A stretch of 64,000 nt of DNA, taken from Halorhabdus sp. BNX81 (GTDB taxonomy: Archaea; Halobacteriota; Halobacteria; Halobacteriales; Haloarculaceae). The stretch covers positions 1,674,001 to 1,738,000 of the forward strand of contig NZ_CP107254.1 in assembly GCF_029229925.1 (NCBI RefSeq), given 5' to 3'. Below the pieces are notes generated by a model, which was not told where the DNA came from, ran no database searches, and saw only the letters and a program-made list of their open reading frames with translations. Shown in pieces: positions 17,085-26,541 of the stretch; the first letter of the stretch is position 1; each line of letters begins with the position of its first letter. Made by a program: the position numbers and the translations under genes.

Positions 17085-19274
17085 CTAGAAGTAATCGATC
17101 GCTTCGGGCAGTTCGGTCTTCATACCCTTGCGCTCGCGGATCTCCGTGATCTTTTCGGGCTGGAGATTGTCGGCCATGACGCGGAAGCCGGCGTTCTCCG
17201 TGTTCCAGGAGGCGCGACCCTCGGTCGCGCTCCGGATGTCGCTGGAGAAGCCGATCATCTCCTCGACGGGCGCGATGCCCTCGACGACCATGAGGTCGCC
17301 TTCCTGGTACATGTCGTCGACGCGGCCACGCCGACCCTGGATCTCGCCGCTGGCTGCGCCCATGTGTTCGTTGGGCACGTCGATGCGGACGTCCTGAATC
17401 GGTTCGAGCAGGCGGATACCGCCGTCGATCAGGGCGTTGTGGATCGCCTGACGGACGGCGGGGATGACCTGTGCCGGGCCGCGGTGGATGGCGTCCTCGT
17501 GGAGTCGGGCATCGTGGAGGCGAATGAGCGAGCCCTGGACCGGCTCAGCAGCGAGCGGCCCGTCGTTGAGGGCCTCCTCCATCCCTTCGAGGACGAGTTC
17601 CATCGTCTCGTTGAGGTGCTGGATCCCCTTCGTGTCGTCGATAATGACGTTCGTCCCGTGGATGTGCTCGACGTTCTGAGAGGTGTCCTTGTCCATGCCG
17701 GCTTCCTGTAGCGCCTCGCGGCGTTCGAGTTCGGGCATGTCCATCGAAGCCTCGCCGAGCTGGATCGCGTCGACGATGTCCTCATCGAGCGGTTGGACCG
17801 TGATGTAGAAGCGGTTGTGGCGGTTCGGCGAAATGCCCTCGACCTCGCGGCTGGACTCCTGGGGTGCCTCCCGGAAGACGACGATCGGTTCGCCGGTCGT
17901 GATCGGAATGCCCTGGTTGCGCTCGATGCGCTGGGTGACGACTTCGAGGTGGAGTTCTCCCTGCCCGGAGATGAGGTGCTCGCCGGTGTCCTCGTTGATC
18001 TCGATCTCGATCGTCGGGTCCTCCTTGGAGACCTGCTGGAGTGTTTCGATAAGCTTCGGCAGGTCGTCCATGCGCTGGGCCTCGACGCTCTTGGTGATGA
18101 CCGGCTCCGAGATGTGCTCGATGGACTCGAAGGGCGTCATCTCGACGCTGGAAACGGTCGAGCCGGCGATCGCGTCCTTGAGGCCGGTGACGGCAGCGAT
18201 GTTGCCGGCAGGGACCGACTCGACTTCCTCGCGCTCGCCGCCCATGTAGACCCCGACACTCTGGACGCGGTTTTTGCCCGCAGTCCCGGAGACGTACAGC
18301 TCCTGTCCTTCTTCGATCGTCCCGGAGAAGACACGACCGGCGGCGACTTCGCCGGCGTGGGGATCGACGCCGATGTCGGTAACCATCAGGACGAGTTCGC
18401 CATCTTCGTCGACCAGTTGCATCTGCTCGGCGACATCGCTGTCGGCGTCGCCACGCCAGATACGCGGAATACGACGGGGCTGGGCGTCGATCGGGTTCGG
18501 GAAGTGCTCACACACCATGTCGAGCACGACGTCGCTGAGCGGCGTCCGCTCGTGGAGCTCCTGGCGCTTGTCCGCGCGCTCGAGCTCCATGATCTCGCCG
18601 AAGTCCATCCCGGTACGCTGCATCGAGGGCATCGAGACGCCCCACTTGTACAGCGCCGAGCCGAAGCCGACGGTGCCCTCCTCGACGGAGACCGTCCAGT
18701 CCTCGTCGATGTCGTCCATCTCCTCGGTCATCCCGCGGATGAGTTCGTTCACGTCGCGGATGACCGAAACGAGTCGCTCTTGCATCTCCTCGGGTCCTTC
18801 CTGAAGTTCCGAGATGAGGCGGTCGACCTTGTTGATGAACAGCGTCGGCTTGACACCCTCACGGAGCGCCTGTCGGAGAACCGTCTCAGTCTGGGGCATC
18901 GCTCCTTCGACGGCGTCGACGACCACCAGCGCGCCGTCGACGGCACGCATTGCGCGGGTGACGTCCCCGCCGAAGTCGACGTGGCCGGGTGTGTCGATGA
19001 GGTTGATGAGGTGGTTGGTCCCCTCGTACTCGTGGGTCATCGAAACGTTCGCCGCGTCGATGGTGATCCCGCGCTCTTGTTCGTCCTCCTCGGTGTCCAT
19101 CGCGAGTTGCTCTCCGGCGGTTTCGTCGGAGATCATACCCGCACCAGCGAGGAGATTGTCAGTCAACGTCGTCTTACCGTGGTCGACGTGAGCAGCGATG
19201 GCAATATTCCGGATGTGCTCCGGTTTGTCCATCAGTGTCTCACATTCCTGTACGATTTTCTTACGTCGGCCCAT
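17085..19274 (-). CDS. fusA: Translation elongation factor EF-2
   Basis: GTPase that moves tRNA and mRNA through the ribosome. The 729-residue protein has an intact G domain ([21 protein letters not shown]) and all later domains up to the conserved end [13 protein letters not shown]. The histidine that becomes diphthamide is in AIHRGPAQ, in domain IV. The start is [14 protein letters not shown] at 19274; an open frame continues upstream for about 104 codons but runs through the palindromic region and has no conserved protein features. It stands alone, divergent from the HEFGH-motif protein gene, and both ends of the gene face runs of palindromes. Confidence 0.97.
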   Translation of the reverse strand: MGRRKKIVQECETLMDKPEHIRNIAIAAHVDHGKTTLTDNLLAGAGMISDETAGEQLAMDTEEDEQERGITIDAANVSMTHEYEGTNHLINLIDTPGHVDFGGDVTRAMRAVDGALVVVDAVEGAMPQTETVLRQALREGVKPTLFINKVDRLISELQEGPEEMQERLVSVIRDVNELIRGMTEEMDDIDEDWTVSVEEGTVGFGSALYKWGVSMPSMQRTGMDFGEIMELERADKRQELHERTPLSDVVLDMVCEHFPNPIDAQPRRIPRIWRGDADSDVAEQMQLVDEDGELVLMVTDIGVDPHAGEVAAGRVFSGTIEEGQELYVSGTAGKNRVQSVGVYMGGEREEVESVPAGNIAAVTGLKDAIAGSTVSSVEMTPFESIEHISEPVITKSVEAQRMDDLPKLIETLQQVSKEDPTIEIEINEDTGEHLISGQGELHLEVVTQRIERNQGIPITTGEPIVVFREAPQESSREVEGISPNRHNRFYITVQPLDEDIVDAIQLGEASMDMPELERREALQEAGMDKDTSQNVEHIHGTNVIIDDTKGIQHLNETMELVLEGMEEALNDGPLAAEPVQGSLIRLHDARLHEDAIHRGPAQVIPAVRQAIHNALIDGGIRLLEPIQDVRIDVPNEHMGAASGEIQGRRGRVDDMYQEGDLMVVEGIAPVEEMIGFSSDIRSATEGRASWNTENAGFRVMADNLQPEKITEIRERKGMKTELPEAIDYF

Positions 19275-19315
19275 GATATGGGTTTCTACCGGTAGGCGTG
19301 GTAAAAGGGTAGTGT

Positions 19316-19509
19316 TTCCAAGTGGGTGCGACAGAGTGGAGCACCCACTTGGAAGCTCGAAAGGGAGCGACTGAATAGGAGCGATCTTTCGGTGTTTCCG
19401 CGTGAAGCGTGTCAAAGACACGCGAACGCGGAAGCTCGTCAGGGAACGAGCGGAGAGAGTGGACTGACGGTGTGTCCGTGTGAGCGTGCGATTCGCAAGC
19501 GAACACGGA
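19316..19509. repeat. Three related hairpins between EF-2 and the HEFGH gene
   Basis: Three stem-loops in tandem occupy the 344-base divergent spacer. Hairpin 1 (19316-19354) has perfect 14-base arms TTCCAAGTGGGTGC with an 11-base loop. Hairpin 2 (19396-19433) has outer arms TTCCGCGT/ACGCGGAA and inner arms GCGTGTC/GACACGC, separated by GAA and GA. Hairpin 3 (19475-19509) has outer arms TCCGTGT/ACACGGA with GA opposite GA inside. All share a TTCC or TCC foot and a GGA(A) closing end. Hairpins 1 and 2 are followed by AAGCTCG, hairpin 3 by AGTATG. The stems differ but the frame is kept. The rest of the spacer shows no gene; the EF-2 promoter must lie within it. Confidence 0.85.
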
Positions 19510-19618
19510 AGTATGAGGCAGGGATCGAGGTATCGCCTAGCAGCGCACAAAATGACTACCGGACACGCCCGGGGACAGCGTATCAACCGCTACCCGAAGA
19601 ATCTTACGGCACGAGAGC

Positions 19619-20383
19619 ATGTCACTTACCCACATGAAATTGCAGGTCGATGGATCGGGGCCGGCGGAACCGTTTCTCGGGGCACGGGATCTCTTTCAAA
19701 CCGAACACGATCTCGCACGGCCGGTCACGGTCCGAATACGCGAAGATCCGGACGAGCGAACGCGGGTCAGTCACGACGCAGCCGGCCACTGCCTGACGAT
19801 TTCTCGACAGGCAGCAACGAGTGCCATGGCGCGTGAACTCGCGCTTCACGAGTTCGGGCACATGCACCACGCCGAAGCGCGCCACCCATCCCATACGCTC
19901 TCGACGGAGGAGGCGATCCTCCTGGCGTTGTCGGGCCAGAGTGTCGAACGCCGGACACTGTCGCAGTGTTATCAGATCGCCAATCACGCGCGGGACATCT
20001 ACGCCGACGACATCTGGATCGACGTCGCACCGGCCGAAAAGCTAGTGGACTTCCTCGAGGCCAGTCTTGCCGCTGCGGTGGCAGATCGGCCGGACGGGCC
20101 GACAGCCTGGGATCGGGTGTCAGGCGGGGCAGATCCGGACATCACAGCAGTCAACGCCGCGTTCGCGCTTGCGATCGTCGAACGTCACGGACTCGTCGAT
20201 ACCGATCACCGACTGTACGACCTGGCACACGCCGCCGCTACCGACGCGCCACAGCTCGGTGTCAACGAGTTCCGGGAGCGCTTTCGGACGCTCGCCCGGG
20301 ATCCGACCGAAAGTGAGTTCCGAGGAGAGTTGGTCGAACTCACCCGCACGTATGCAAGTCGGACCATGCCTGCGGGGGATTGA
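19619..20383 (+). CDS. Conserved haloarchaeal protein with HEFGH motif
   Basis: Protein of 254 residues, mostly alpha-helical. Around residue 75-90 it carries ELALHEFGHMHHAEARHPSH, an HExxH zinc-protease motif followed by more histidines. It has no signal peptide, so it would act in the cytoplasm. It resembles a haloarchaeal family I recall as DUF5781. Proteolytic activity is not shown; the motif and the upstream ISRQAATSAMARE helix suggest a minimal gluzincin-like fold. A second ATG (MKLQVDG, 19634) five codons in may be the true start. It is divergent from EF-2 across the hairpin cluster, and a GGCCCC-AGC-GGGGCC hairpin follows its stop. Confidence 0.75.
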   Translation: MSLTHMKLQVDGSGPAEPFLGARDLFQTEHDLARPVTVRIREDPDERTRVSHDAAGHCLTISRQAATSAMARELALHEFGHMHHAEARHPSHTLSTEEAILLALSGQSVERRTLSQCYQIANHARDIYADDIWIDVAPAEKLVDFLEASLAAAVADRPDGPTAWDRVSGGADPDITAVNAAFALAIVERHGLVDTDHRLYDLAHAAATDAPQLGVNEFRERFRTLARDPTESEFRGELVELTRTYASRTMPAGD

Positions 20384-20431
20384 GACAAGCCGCTGGCGTG
20401 AGTGCTATATCGGTTGACGTACTGCCGGAGC

Positions 20432-20446
20432 GGCCCCAGCGGGGCC
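20432..20446 (+). terminator. GC hairpin after HEFGH-motif gene
   Basis: Six-base perfect arms GGCCCC/GGGGCC around AGC, about 50 bases after the stop of the HEFGH gene. There is no T-run directly after it, so it may be a transcript-end stabiliser rather than a terminator. Confidence 0.35.
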
Positions 20447-20534
20447 ATCATCTCGTCGTTCTTGGGTCGAAAGGAGTGGATCGAGACAACCAATGACGTC
20501 AGTATCTCCGTGATAGTGTCACGCTGGGCTGCAT

Positions 20535-20545
20535 ACTTTTATACG
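20535..20545 (+). promoter_or_regulatory. TATA box of vWA pilin-like gene
   Basis: ACTTTTATACG lies about 35 bases before the ATG at 20574. With initiation 25-27 bases downstream this gives a leader of about 10 bases without a clear Shine-Dalgarno site. Confidence 0.5.
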
Positions 20546-20573
20546 CTCTCACCGACAAATAGGGGTACTAACG

Positions 20574-22922
20574 ATGAGATTCGGGGGAACATCAGCAGCG
20601 ACCTGGCGATCGGACAGGGCCGTTTCCGAACTGATGGGGTACGTTCTGTTGGTGGGGATCGTCATTGGGGGCGCGATCATGGTGGTTATTCTTGGCGCAC
20701 CCATCATGGAAGGGATCCAGGGCCAACAATCGGACGATACAACGGAATTGGCGATGCAGGAAGTCGACGGACGGTTGAGCACACTGTCGGCGAAGGGGGA
20801 GACGGGGACGATGGAATTCTCGTTCGGCGACGGTGGAGAACAGATCCAGGGACAGCCAGAATTAGTTGAGAATCAGGGGTATATCGAAGTTACTATCAAC
20901 GAGAACACGACCTGTTCGGCCCGTGTCGACCTCGATTCGATACGGACCGAGAACGACCGCGGCGAAATACTCGCCTACGAGGCGGGCGGTCTCTGGCGGC
21001 AGTCCGCCGACGGTGGTGTCGTGATGGTCACGCCGCCCTCCGTCTCGATCACGGACGGACACCTCGACATTTCGGTGGTGAACATGACCGGCGAAGTTGA
21101 TCGTGACACCACCCGTGCACTGGTAAACGCCACGACGTCACAAGCGGACTCTACGAAGGCCATCGAATCGCTGTTACAGGGCGAATGCAAGCGGCCGGAC
21201 AACGTCACGATGACGGTCCAAAGTGACTTCTACCAGGCGTGGGGCGAGCACCTCAGCGAAGAAACGGGGTATGAGGTTTTGAGCTCGAACCCAGCTGACG
21301 GCAGCAGTAATCTGACCGTCGACGATACTGCCGAGACAGCCAGAGTCTATCTCAATCAGAGTTCCCTCCCGCCGCGAACGAACGACAGTCAGAACAGCGT
21401 GATCGACGTGACCAACAAGAGTGCCTACATGCAGAACGTCTCGATCACCGGGAACGGCATCGCCGTCGATAAGAACGCCAACAACAACTACACCGTCTAC
21501 GCTGAACCGGTGGTCGATGACGTGGAGATCGGAACCATTCGACGGGTCTCCGCCGACGATAACGTGACGCGTCGTCCACTTGATGTGGTGTTCGTGGTCG
21601 ACGAGTCCGGGTCGATGGGTGATGATGGGCCAATGGGAACAGAAAAACGGGAATCGACCCGTGAGGCCATCCGAAACTTTACAACGTATCTTGACAGCGA
21701 TATTGACCGTGTTAGTTTGGTCGGATTTCAAGAAATGGGACCGGATTCTCGATTCCCCTACGACCACCCAAATTACGGTCGAATCTATAGAACGAATGGT
21801 AATATGTTGACAAATAATTTTGAAGCATTTAATGATACTTCAGGAGGCACCTTGGAAAAACTCCAAGCAGACGGGTGGACCTACACGGCGGGTGGGATGA
21901 AGAAGGCAACGGCTTTGCTTGAGCTTCGCAGCAATGAATCGAGAGATAAAATCATCGTACTACTTTCAGACGGCAAAAACACTCACAACCACGAGGAAGA
22001 CTGGTGGGTCAACGGAGACACGTATGAATCTGGGCAAACGTATACGCCGAATATTGAAACCTACTCGGGCGAAGACGAAACAGGGACAAATGCTGCAACG
22101 GTCCAAATGGCAAAGCTCGCCAGGAAGACTGGTGTGACAACGTACAGTGTGGGTTTCGGGATCCAGTCAAATATCCCCGATGACTTCTTGGAAGACGTCG
22201 CTGATGCGGGCGGTGGCTGGTACAACTATACGTCAAATCAAGACGAACTACGGGAGGCATTCAAACTGATCGCAAAGCGCGTCTCCAGCACCCAACAAAT
22301 CGGTCGGACGCCGCTGTCGACGAACCTCTCGGCAGGTGGGACCATTCAACCGCCACAGATCACTGGCAACACCGGCAATGTTGCCAACGTGACCAAGAAC
22401 GGCAATACCTTCTTGAACGCCAACGACCCGCTGGCCCCGTCGTCGTTCAGCCACTCCTTTTCGGTGGGTGGCGGTGACATGGTCAACTTCAGCGCATCGA
22501 CGTATAGCTGCAACGAGTGGGTCGCGACGAGTATGACCAAGACGCTCAACGGGTCGACATACCCAGTGACACGCTGTGCGAATATGTCGACCACGAATGC
22601 GACGACGCTCGATAAAAACAACGTCAGCGTCTTCACGAATACCGATTCGGCAGCCTTCAATCGGAATATTTCGGGCACAAACACCTCCGGATGGCAGACG
22701 AATCTCACAGATGCCGTCGTCAATCGGTCGCTCTACAACAGGACGAGCAATAAGCTCACGCTGGCCAGCAACGAGGTGCTCGTCCTCTTTGACTTCCCCG
22801 ACGGGAAGAACACGGACAACAAGATGTTGATGCTCTACACGGTTGGGCTCAGCGATCGGGCAGCACCCACCGGAATAATCGATTTCGAGGTCAGCAACGT
22901 CAAACTCGAACGCGGGTCCTGA
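20574..22922 (+). CDS. Pilin-like surface protein with von Willebrand A domain
   Basis: Predicted pilus-borne adhesin of 782 residues. The N-terminus has an archaeal type IV prepilin layout: SDRAVSE, then hydrophobic LMGYVLLVGIVIGGAIMVV, so processing near Arg-Ala by a PibD-type peptidase is likely. Residues about 45-330 are a pilin-like beta-rich scaffold. Residues about 335-570 form a vWA domain with MIDAS residues DESGS (343-347), a Thr in YTAGG and Asp in LLSDGKNT, so metal-dependent binding of a ligand is expected. A further N-glycosylation-rich scaffold follows. The vWA segment (about 21576-22283) is noticeably more AT-rich than the flanks. The gene points toward the pil operon and ends 37 bases from its last gene. 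Confidence 0.85.
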   Translation: MRFGGTSAATWRSDRAVSELMGYVLLVGIVIGGAIMVVILGAPIMEGIQGQQSDDTTELAMQEVDGRLSTLSAKGETGTMEFSFGDGGEQIQGQPELVENQGYIEVTINENTTCSARVDLDSIRTENDRGEILAYEAGGLWRQSADGGVVMVTPPSVSITDGHLDISVVNMTGEVDRDTTRALVNATTSQADSTKAIESLLQGECKRPDNVTMTVQSDFYQAWGEHLSEETGYEVLSSNPADGSSNLTVDDTAETARVYLNQSSLPPRTNDSQNSVIDVTNKSAYMQNVSITGNGIAVDKNANNNYTVYAEPVVDDVEIGTIRRVSADDNVTRRPLDVVFVVDESGSMGDDGPMGTEKRESTREAIRNFTTYLDSDIDRVSLVGFQEMGPDSRFPYDHPNYGRIYRTNGNMLTNNFEAFNDTSGGTLEKLQADGWTYTAGGMKKATALLELRSNESRDKIIVLLSDGKNTHNHEEDWWVNGDTYESGQTYTPNIETYSGEDETGTNAATVQMAKLARKTGVTTYSVGFGIQSNIPDDFLEDVADAGGGWYNYTSNQDELREAFKLIAKRVSSTQQIGRTPLSTNLSAGGTIQPPQITGNTGNVANVTKNGNTFLNANDPLAPSSFSHSFSVGGGDMVNFSASTYSCNEWVATSMTKTLNGSTYPVTRCANMSTTNATTLDKNNVSVFTNTDSAAFNRNISGTNTSGWQTNLTDAVVNRSLYNRTSNKLTLASNEVLVLFDFPDGKNTDNKMLMLYTVGLSDRAAPTGIIDFEVSNVKLERGS

Positions 22923-22959
22923 ACTAAGGACGGAATCGCTATTTTGCCGTCGTAGATAC

Positions 22960-23790
22960 CTAGCCTGCGAACGAGACCGAGACGTTCGTTTGCCTGACGT
23001 ACACACGATCGAGTGATCCGCCACAGGTCGCTGTCGAACTGGAGACACTCCAGTTGTCGGCACTACTGAAGTGATCCATCCACAGGGACTCCCGTGGCGA
23101 GTCAAACTCCAGTGCGACACTATTGGCACCCGATGCGCTCCCTGACCCTGTTCGATCAACCGGATAAATTAGTTCAGTGCCGTTGTGCGTAGCCGTGATT
23201 TCAAGCGGACCATCGCTCTGGATCGATCCCATCTCCGCGGATTCGATCGTAACAAACGATAGGATAGCAACGTCGTCAGTACAGACGAACTTCGGACCGG
23301 TATTCATGATGCCGCCGTCTTTCTGTTGGCGGAACGTCGCCCCGGTCTCGTAGGAGACGTTCGTCGAACCACTTGAGTAGACGAGCGCATCAAGCGGAAC
23401 TGTGTACGTTGGACCACCTGAACTTGGATTTATCGTGATATCCACCGTCGATCCCCGTTCGATGTCGATCGCTCCGCCCGACAGATCGAGCGTCTCGATG
23501 CGCGTCACAGCGGTTCCCTCCTCGATGCTTTCGAGCGATTGGCCGACAATCTCGAAGCTCTGCTCGGCGTTGTCGAGTTGTTGGCTGTCCCGAAACTCCC
23601 CGAGCTGGGAGAACCCGACCGTCGCGACGAGGCCGACCGAGAAGATGATGATCGCGAACGTAAGCGAGAAACCGACGAGTTCGGACAGGGCTCGGTCGGT
23701 AGACTCCTCGGAGAAGAACAACGACGTATCGGCTCGGTTGGGCGATTTTTCGGACCGAGTGAAGCCAGTTTTCCGGCGTTTATCCGTCAT
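22960..23790 (-). CDS. Pilin-like protein, last gene of pil operon
   Basis: Predicted pilus subunit of 276 residues. After a basic, polar leader, STDRALSELVGFSLTFAIIIFSVG forms the prepilin signal and hydrophobic core; a coiled region and beta-rich C-terminal part with several N-glycosylation sequons follow. The scaffold resembles the N-terminal part of the convergent vWA protein (both contain a block like YxxGxxxRQxxDGGxMxxxP), so the two are probably paralogues (DUF7289-like, from memory). The ATG at 23790 lies one base after the stop of the lectin-bearing gene. The open frame extends 33 codons further, overlapping that gene, but no start there is better supported. Confidence 0.78.
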   Translation of the reverse strand: MTDKRRKTGFTRSEKSPNRADTSLFFSEESTDRALSELVGFSLTFAIIIFSVGLVATVGFSQLGEFRDSQQLDNAEQSFEIVGQSLESIEEGTAVTRIETLDLSGGAIDIERGSTVDITINPSSGGPTYTVPLDALVYSSGSTNVSYETGATFRQQKDGGIMNTGPKFVCTDDVAILSFVTIESAEMGSIQSDGPLEITATHNGTELIYPVDRTGSGSASGANSVALEFDSPRESLWMDHFSSADNWSVSSSTATCGGSLDRVYVRQTNVSVSFAG

Positions 23791-23791
23791 T

Positions 23792-25543
23792 TTATTCATC
23801 CTCGAAGACAGTTCGATAACTTTTGTCGTCGTACCAGTATCGGAGACCGACTGTTGTCTGAATTGGGTTCCCCCCACCTCTGAGCCCACGGAGTTGAATT
23901 TCTACTTCTTCATTCCTCGGAATTGAGATGTGAGGAATCTCGACTATTGTCCCGTCTCCGTCCTTCGGGAACGATAGTTTGCCGAGTTCCACGTTGTGGT
24001 CCCAACTCCCATCGTTCCCGATATCGACCATCATTTCGGCCCCGTAATTGTTTTCGAGATAGTTCGCCTCCGAATTGAGTAGCAAGTCCGATAGTGTGAT
24101 CCCCGAATTCCAGTCGTTTTCGACCGTGAAGCTGAGACACTTTCCGCCCGTGGCTTTCTTTATTTGCTTCAGTTTCCATTTTTGGGAATCAGCTAGAGGT
24201 GATGTAAGAGAATACTGGAACACATCATCACTGTAGGGATCGGCTGTCAATGCGTCTCCACTGTGTACGGCGATGATCCGATACGTACCGTCTCCATTGT
24301 CCTTGATCTCCCAGTGCTGATTATCGCCGCCTGAGTAGCCCCATTGAATGATGTTCGCGCCATCACTGGTTGACCCACCAGAAACGTCAAGAGCTTTATC
24401 GGTCGCATGAGCGGGCGTGAGACGATATACTTTATTTCCGACTGCGGTTATATTCCATAACTCGTGGTCGTTATTGTTGTACCCTCCATGCTCAACGTTA
24501 GCCCCATCGCTTGTATCCCCATTTTCGACTTCTAATACATCGTTACTGTCTTCGTTCGTTATCTTGTATTGTCCTTCTTCAATAGCGTCTGGTGGAATAT
24601 AATTGCAGGACGGGTCAGTATTCATGCTGCCCGTATCATAAGTCAGCCCGGACACCGTGATATTTCGTGACACGGTTCCGATACCACCCTCGTCGTCAAC
24701 GACTTTCAACGTCACATTGGTTTCGCCGCTTCCAAGTGATGTGTTGTAGCGTGCCCCCTCATTAGACATATTCACCGGCGGGCTTACAGTCTGGTTGTCG
24801 AATATCCAGTGGTAGGCGTCGATCGTTCCGTCCGGATCTCGACTATTAGAGGCGTTGAATTGGATCGTCTGGCCGCTTTGGGGAAATGATCGATTGAGCG
24901 TGAACTTGGCGATCGGCGGTCTGTTGAACGGATTCAGCACCCGGCCGGTCGAATGAGGGTTGACTCCTTTTGCGATGCCGATAGAGAGGGTCTGGTCCAT
25001 CGGGATGACGCCCGAGGTTGTCGATGTCCCACCCGTCCGCGTCGCGGTGAGCGTGAACGTCGTCGAATCCAGACGATCTATCGAAACATGGACGTTCGAA
25101 TCATTGTGGACGGGGAACCCGCGGACGAGGTTCTCCCCGCCGCGTGCCACATCAACCTCGAGACACGTATTCGCCGACGAGACCAGGGGGCATTCCCCGG
25201 GCGGTTCAAGCGAGACCGAGTACGTATCCGACATCACTGCGGCCGGTTGATCGACGCGTAAGGTCGCCTGCTGGCTATCGCCTCCGAGGCGGGCAGCATC
25301 TTCGAGCTGGGTCGCCAGTTCCGTGCCGACGGTCTCGATTTGCTGGCGTGCGCCCGCCTCCTGTTGGTTTTCGAGATACCCGTTAGCGGCCAAAATCAGC
25401 CCGAAGATCAACACGGTGGTCATGCCGATCGACAGCGAGTGGGTCACCGGGGTCGAAAGCCCCCGGTCGTCGTGGCGTATCGATCGCCCGCTGTGGGCGG
25501 GCGTCGGCGGTTCAGGCTCGCTGTGGCGGTTGGTTGAGTTCAT
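23792..25543 (-). CDS. Pilin-like protein with PKD and ricin-B lectin domains
   Basis: Predicted pilus adhesin of 583 residues. DDRGLSTPVTHSLSIGMTTV and the hydrophobic run to about residue 54 form the pilin-like N-terminus. Residues 209-298 are a PKD domain (PIAKFTLN, GTIDAYHWIFDN, VTLKVVDDEGG). Residues about 322-463 form a ricin-B lectin domain with repeated Q-x-W-type signatures (DHELWNIT, NQHWEIKDNGDGTYRI, SQKWKLKQ) and DVSGGSTSDGANI, implying binding of a sugar. Residues 470-583 return to a pilin-like beta scaffold. The ricin segment (about 24155-24580) is clearly more AT-rich than its flanks. The ATG overlaps the upstream stop as ATGA. A comparable family without the extra domains is DUF7266-like (recalled, unverified). 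Confidence 0.85.
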   Translation of the reverse strand: MNSTNRHSEPEPPTPAHSGRSIRHDDRGLSTPVTHSLSIGMTTVLIFGLILAANGYLENQQEAGARQQIETVGTELATQLEDAARLGGDSQQATLRVDQPAAVMSDTYSVSLEPPGECPLVSSANTCLEVDVARGGENLVRGFPVHNDSNVHVSIDRLDSTTFTLTATRTGGTSTTSGVIPMDQTLSIGIAKGVNPHSTGRVLNPFNRPPIAKFTLNRSFPQSGQTIQFNASNSRDPDGTIDAYHWIFDNQTVSPPVNMSNEGARYNTSLGSGETNVTLKVVDDEGGIGTVSRNITVSGLTYDTGSMNTDPSCNYIPPDAIEEGQYKITNEDSNDVLEVENGDTSDGANVEHGGYNNNDHELWNITAVGNKVYRLTPAHATDKALDVSGGSTSDGANIIQWGYSGGDNQHWEIKDNGDGTYRIIAVHSGDALTADPYSDDVFQYSLTSPLADSQKWKLKQIKKATGGKCLSFTVENDWNSGITLSDLLLNSEANYLENNYGAEMMVDIGNDGSWDHNVELGKLSFPKDGDGTIVEIPHISIPRNEEVEIQLRGLRGGGNPIQTTVGLRYWYDDKSYRTVFEDE

Positions 25544-26541
25544 GTGTTCCCTCCGTAGACAGTGATATTTCGTTGCTGAGCGTACTGGATGGCGCTCGAT
25601 CGGTACGTGAGATTCACTGACCCGTTCCAGACGGCCGGCGTGCTACAGGCTGGTGTGGACGTGGTCTGGCAGTCCGGGAATGTGAAACTCCACTGGGGAG
25701 GAGTCGACCATACTGTTTGCGTGACGATCGAATACGTCCCATTGATCCGGTTCCCGTTCTCGATCGAAACAGTATACGGCGATTCGAGATGATCCTCGAT
25801 ACCAGTGAACGAACACTGATCGAACGCCCCCTCCCCGTCTACCAGATCGACGAGGACACGCCCACCCGTCGCCGTACAGTTGGCTGTTCCAAGAGTTCCC
25901 GTCGAATCGCTGACATCAACGCTGAGATTGTTGCCGTTGCCGGCCTCCGAACGGTTCATCGAATATTCGAGAAATTCGGTTGTGTCTCCAGCGACCGTGA
26001 TATTTGCCTGGTCCGCACTCACGTTCCGAAGATCGACGTTCAGGAGATACCAGCCGATATCGGTTTCTTGGCCCGACTGGATGACGTCCCAGTCGTGGTT
26101 GTTCGAGTTTGTCGGATCAGTGAAGTTTCGGTTCGTCGTCTGGAGGAGTCGCGTACCGTTCCTGAGTGTCTTCCGGTATGAGACGTTCGCATAGACGGTT
26201 CCCGACGTGGCGAACGAGCGGCCAAGCGCCGCGCTGTAGTTCCCAATCGATTGCGTGACGTTCTCGGTAAGGGCATCCACACCCCGGTTGTACTCGGCGT
26301 GGTTGACCCGGAGCATGATCGACCGACTCGTCTTGCCGGCTTCGAAGGCAAACCCATCGACGTTGTTCACTTCTGCCGAAACACGTTGCCCGTCCGTATT
26401 CTGGGTGAACAACACCGTGTTGACGACCAGCGACAGGACGACAATCACGACAGCCAAGACGACCGCCCCGACTAACAACAGTTGCCCGCGTCGATTTTCG
26501 GGGAGCGCTCGCCATCGGCCGGCGCTCGATTCGATCACCAT
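25540..26541 (-). CDS. Pilin-like protein of pil operon (DUF7261-like)
   Basis: Predicted minor pilin or pilus-assembly protein of 333 residues. NRRGQLLLVGAVVLAVVIVVLSLVV gives an Arg-Gly prepilin-type site followed by a helix, with a long N-glycosylation-rich extracellular part. Four cysteines in two pairs near the C-terminal half (for example FPDCQTTSTPACSTP) may form disulphides. It starts inside the end of the upstream gene (seven-base overlap) and its stop overlaps the next start as ATGA. Confidence 0.75.
   Translation of the reverse strand: MVIESSAGRWRALPENRRGQLLLVGAVVLAVVIVVLSLVVNTVLFTQNTDGQRVSAEVNNVDGFAFEAGKTSRSIMLRVNHAEYNRGVDALTENVTQSIGNYSAALGRSFATSGTVYANVSYRKTLRNGTRLLQTTNRNFTDPTNSNNHDWDVIQSGQETDIGWYLLNVDLRNVSADQANITVAGDTTEFLEYSMNRSEAGNGNNLSVDVSDSTGTLGTANCTATGGRVLVDLVDGEGAFDQCSFTGIEDHLESPYTVSIENGNRINGTYSIVTQTVWSTPPQWSFTFPDCQTTSTPACSTPAVWNGSVNLTYRSSAIQYAQQRNITVYGGNT

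Noticed and set aside
17793-19295. 500-residue open frame opposite EF-2
   Set aside because: High-GC mirror frame: Asp/Val/Leu/Arg-rich without motifs, fully antisense to a certain EF-2 gene.
19396-19433. Kink-turn (L7Ae site) in hairpin 2
   Set aside because: GA pairs are present, but the three-base bulge and order do not fit a standard kink-turn well enough to claim it.
19275-19586. N-terminal extension of EF-2 through the hairpins
   Set aside because: Palindromic DNA explains the open frame; EF-2 proteins begin at MGRRKKI.
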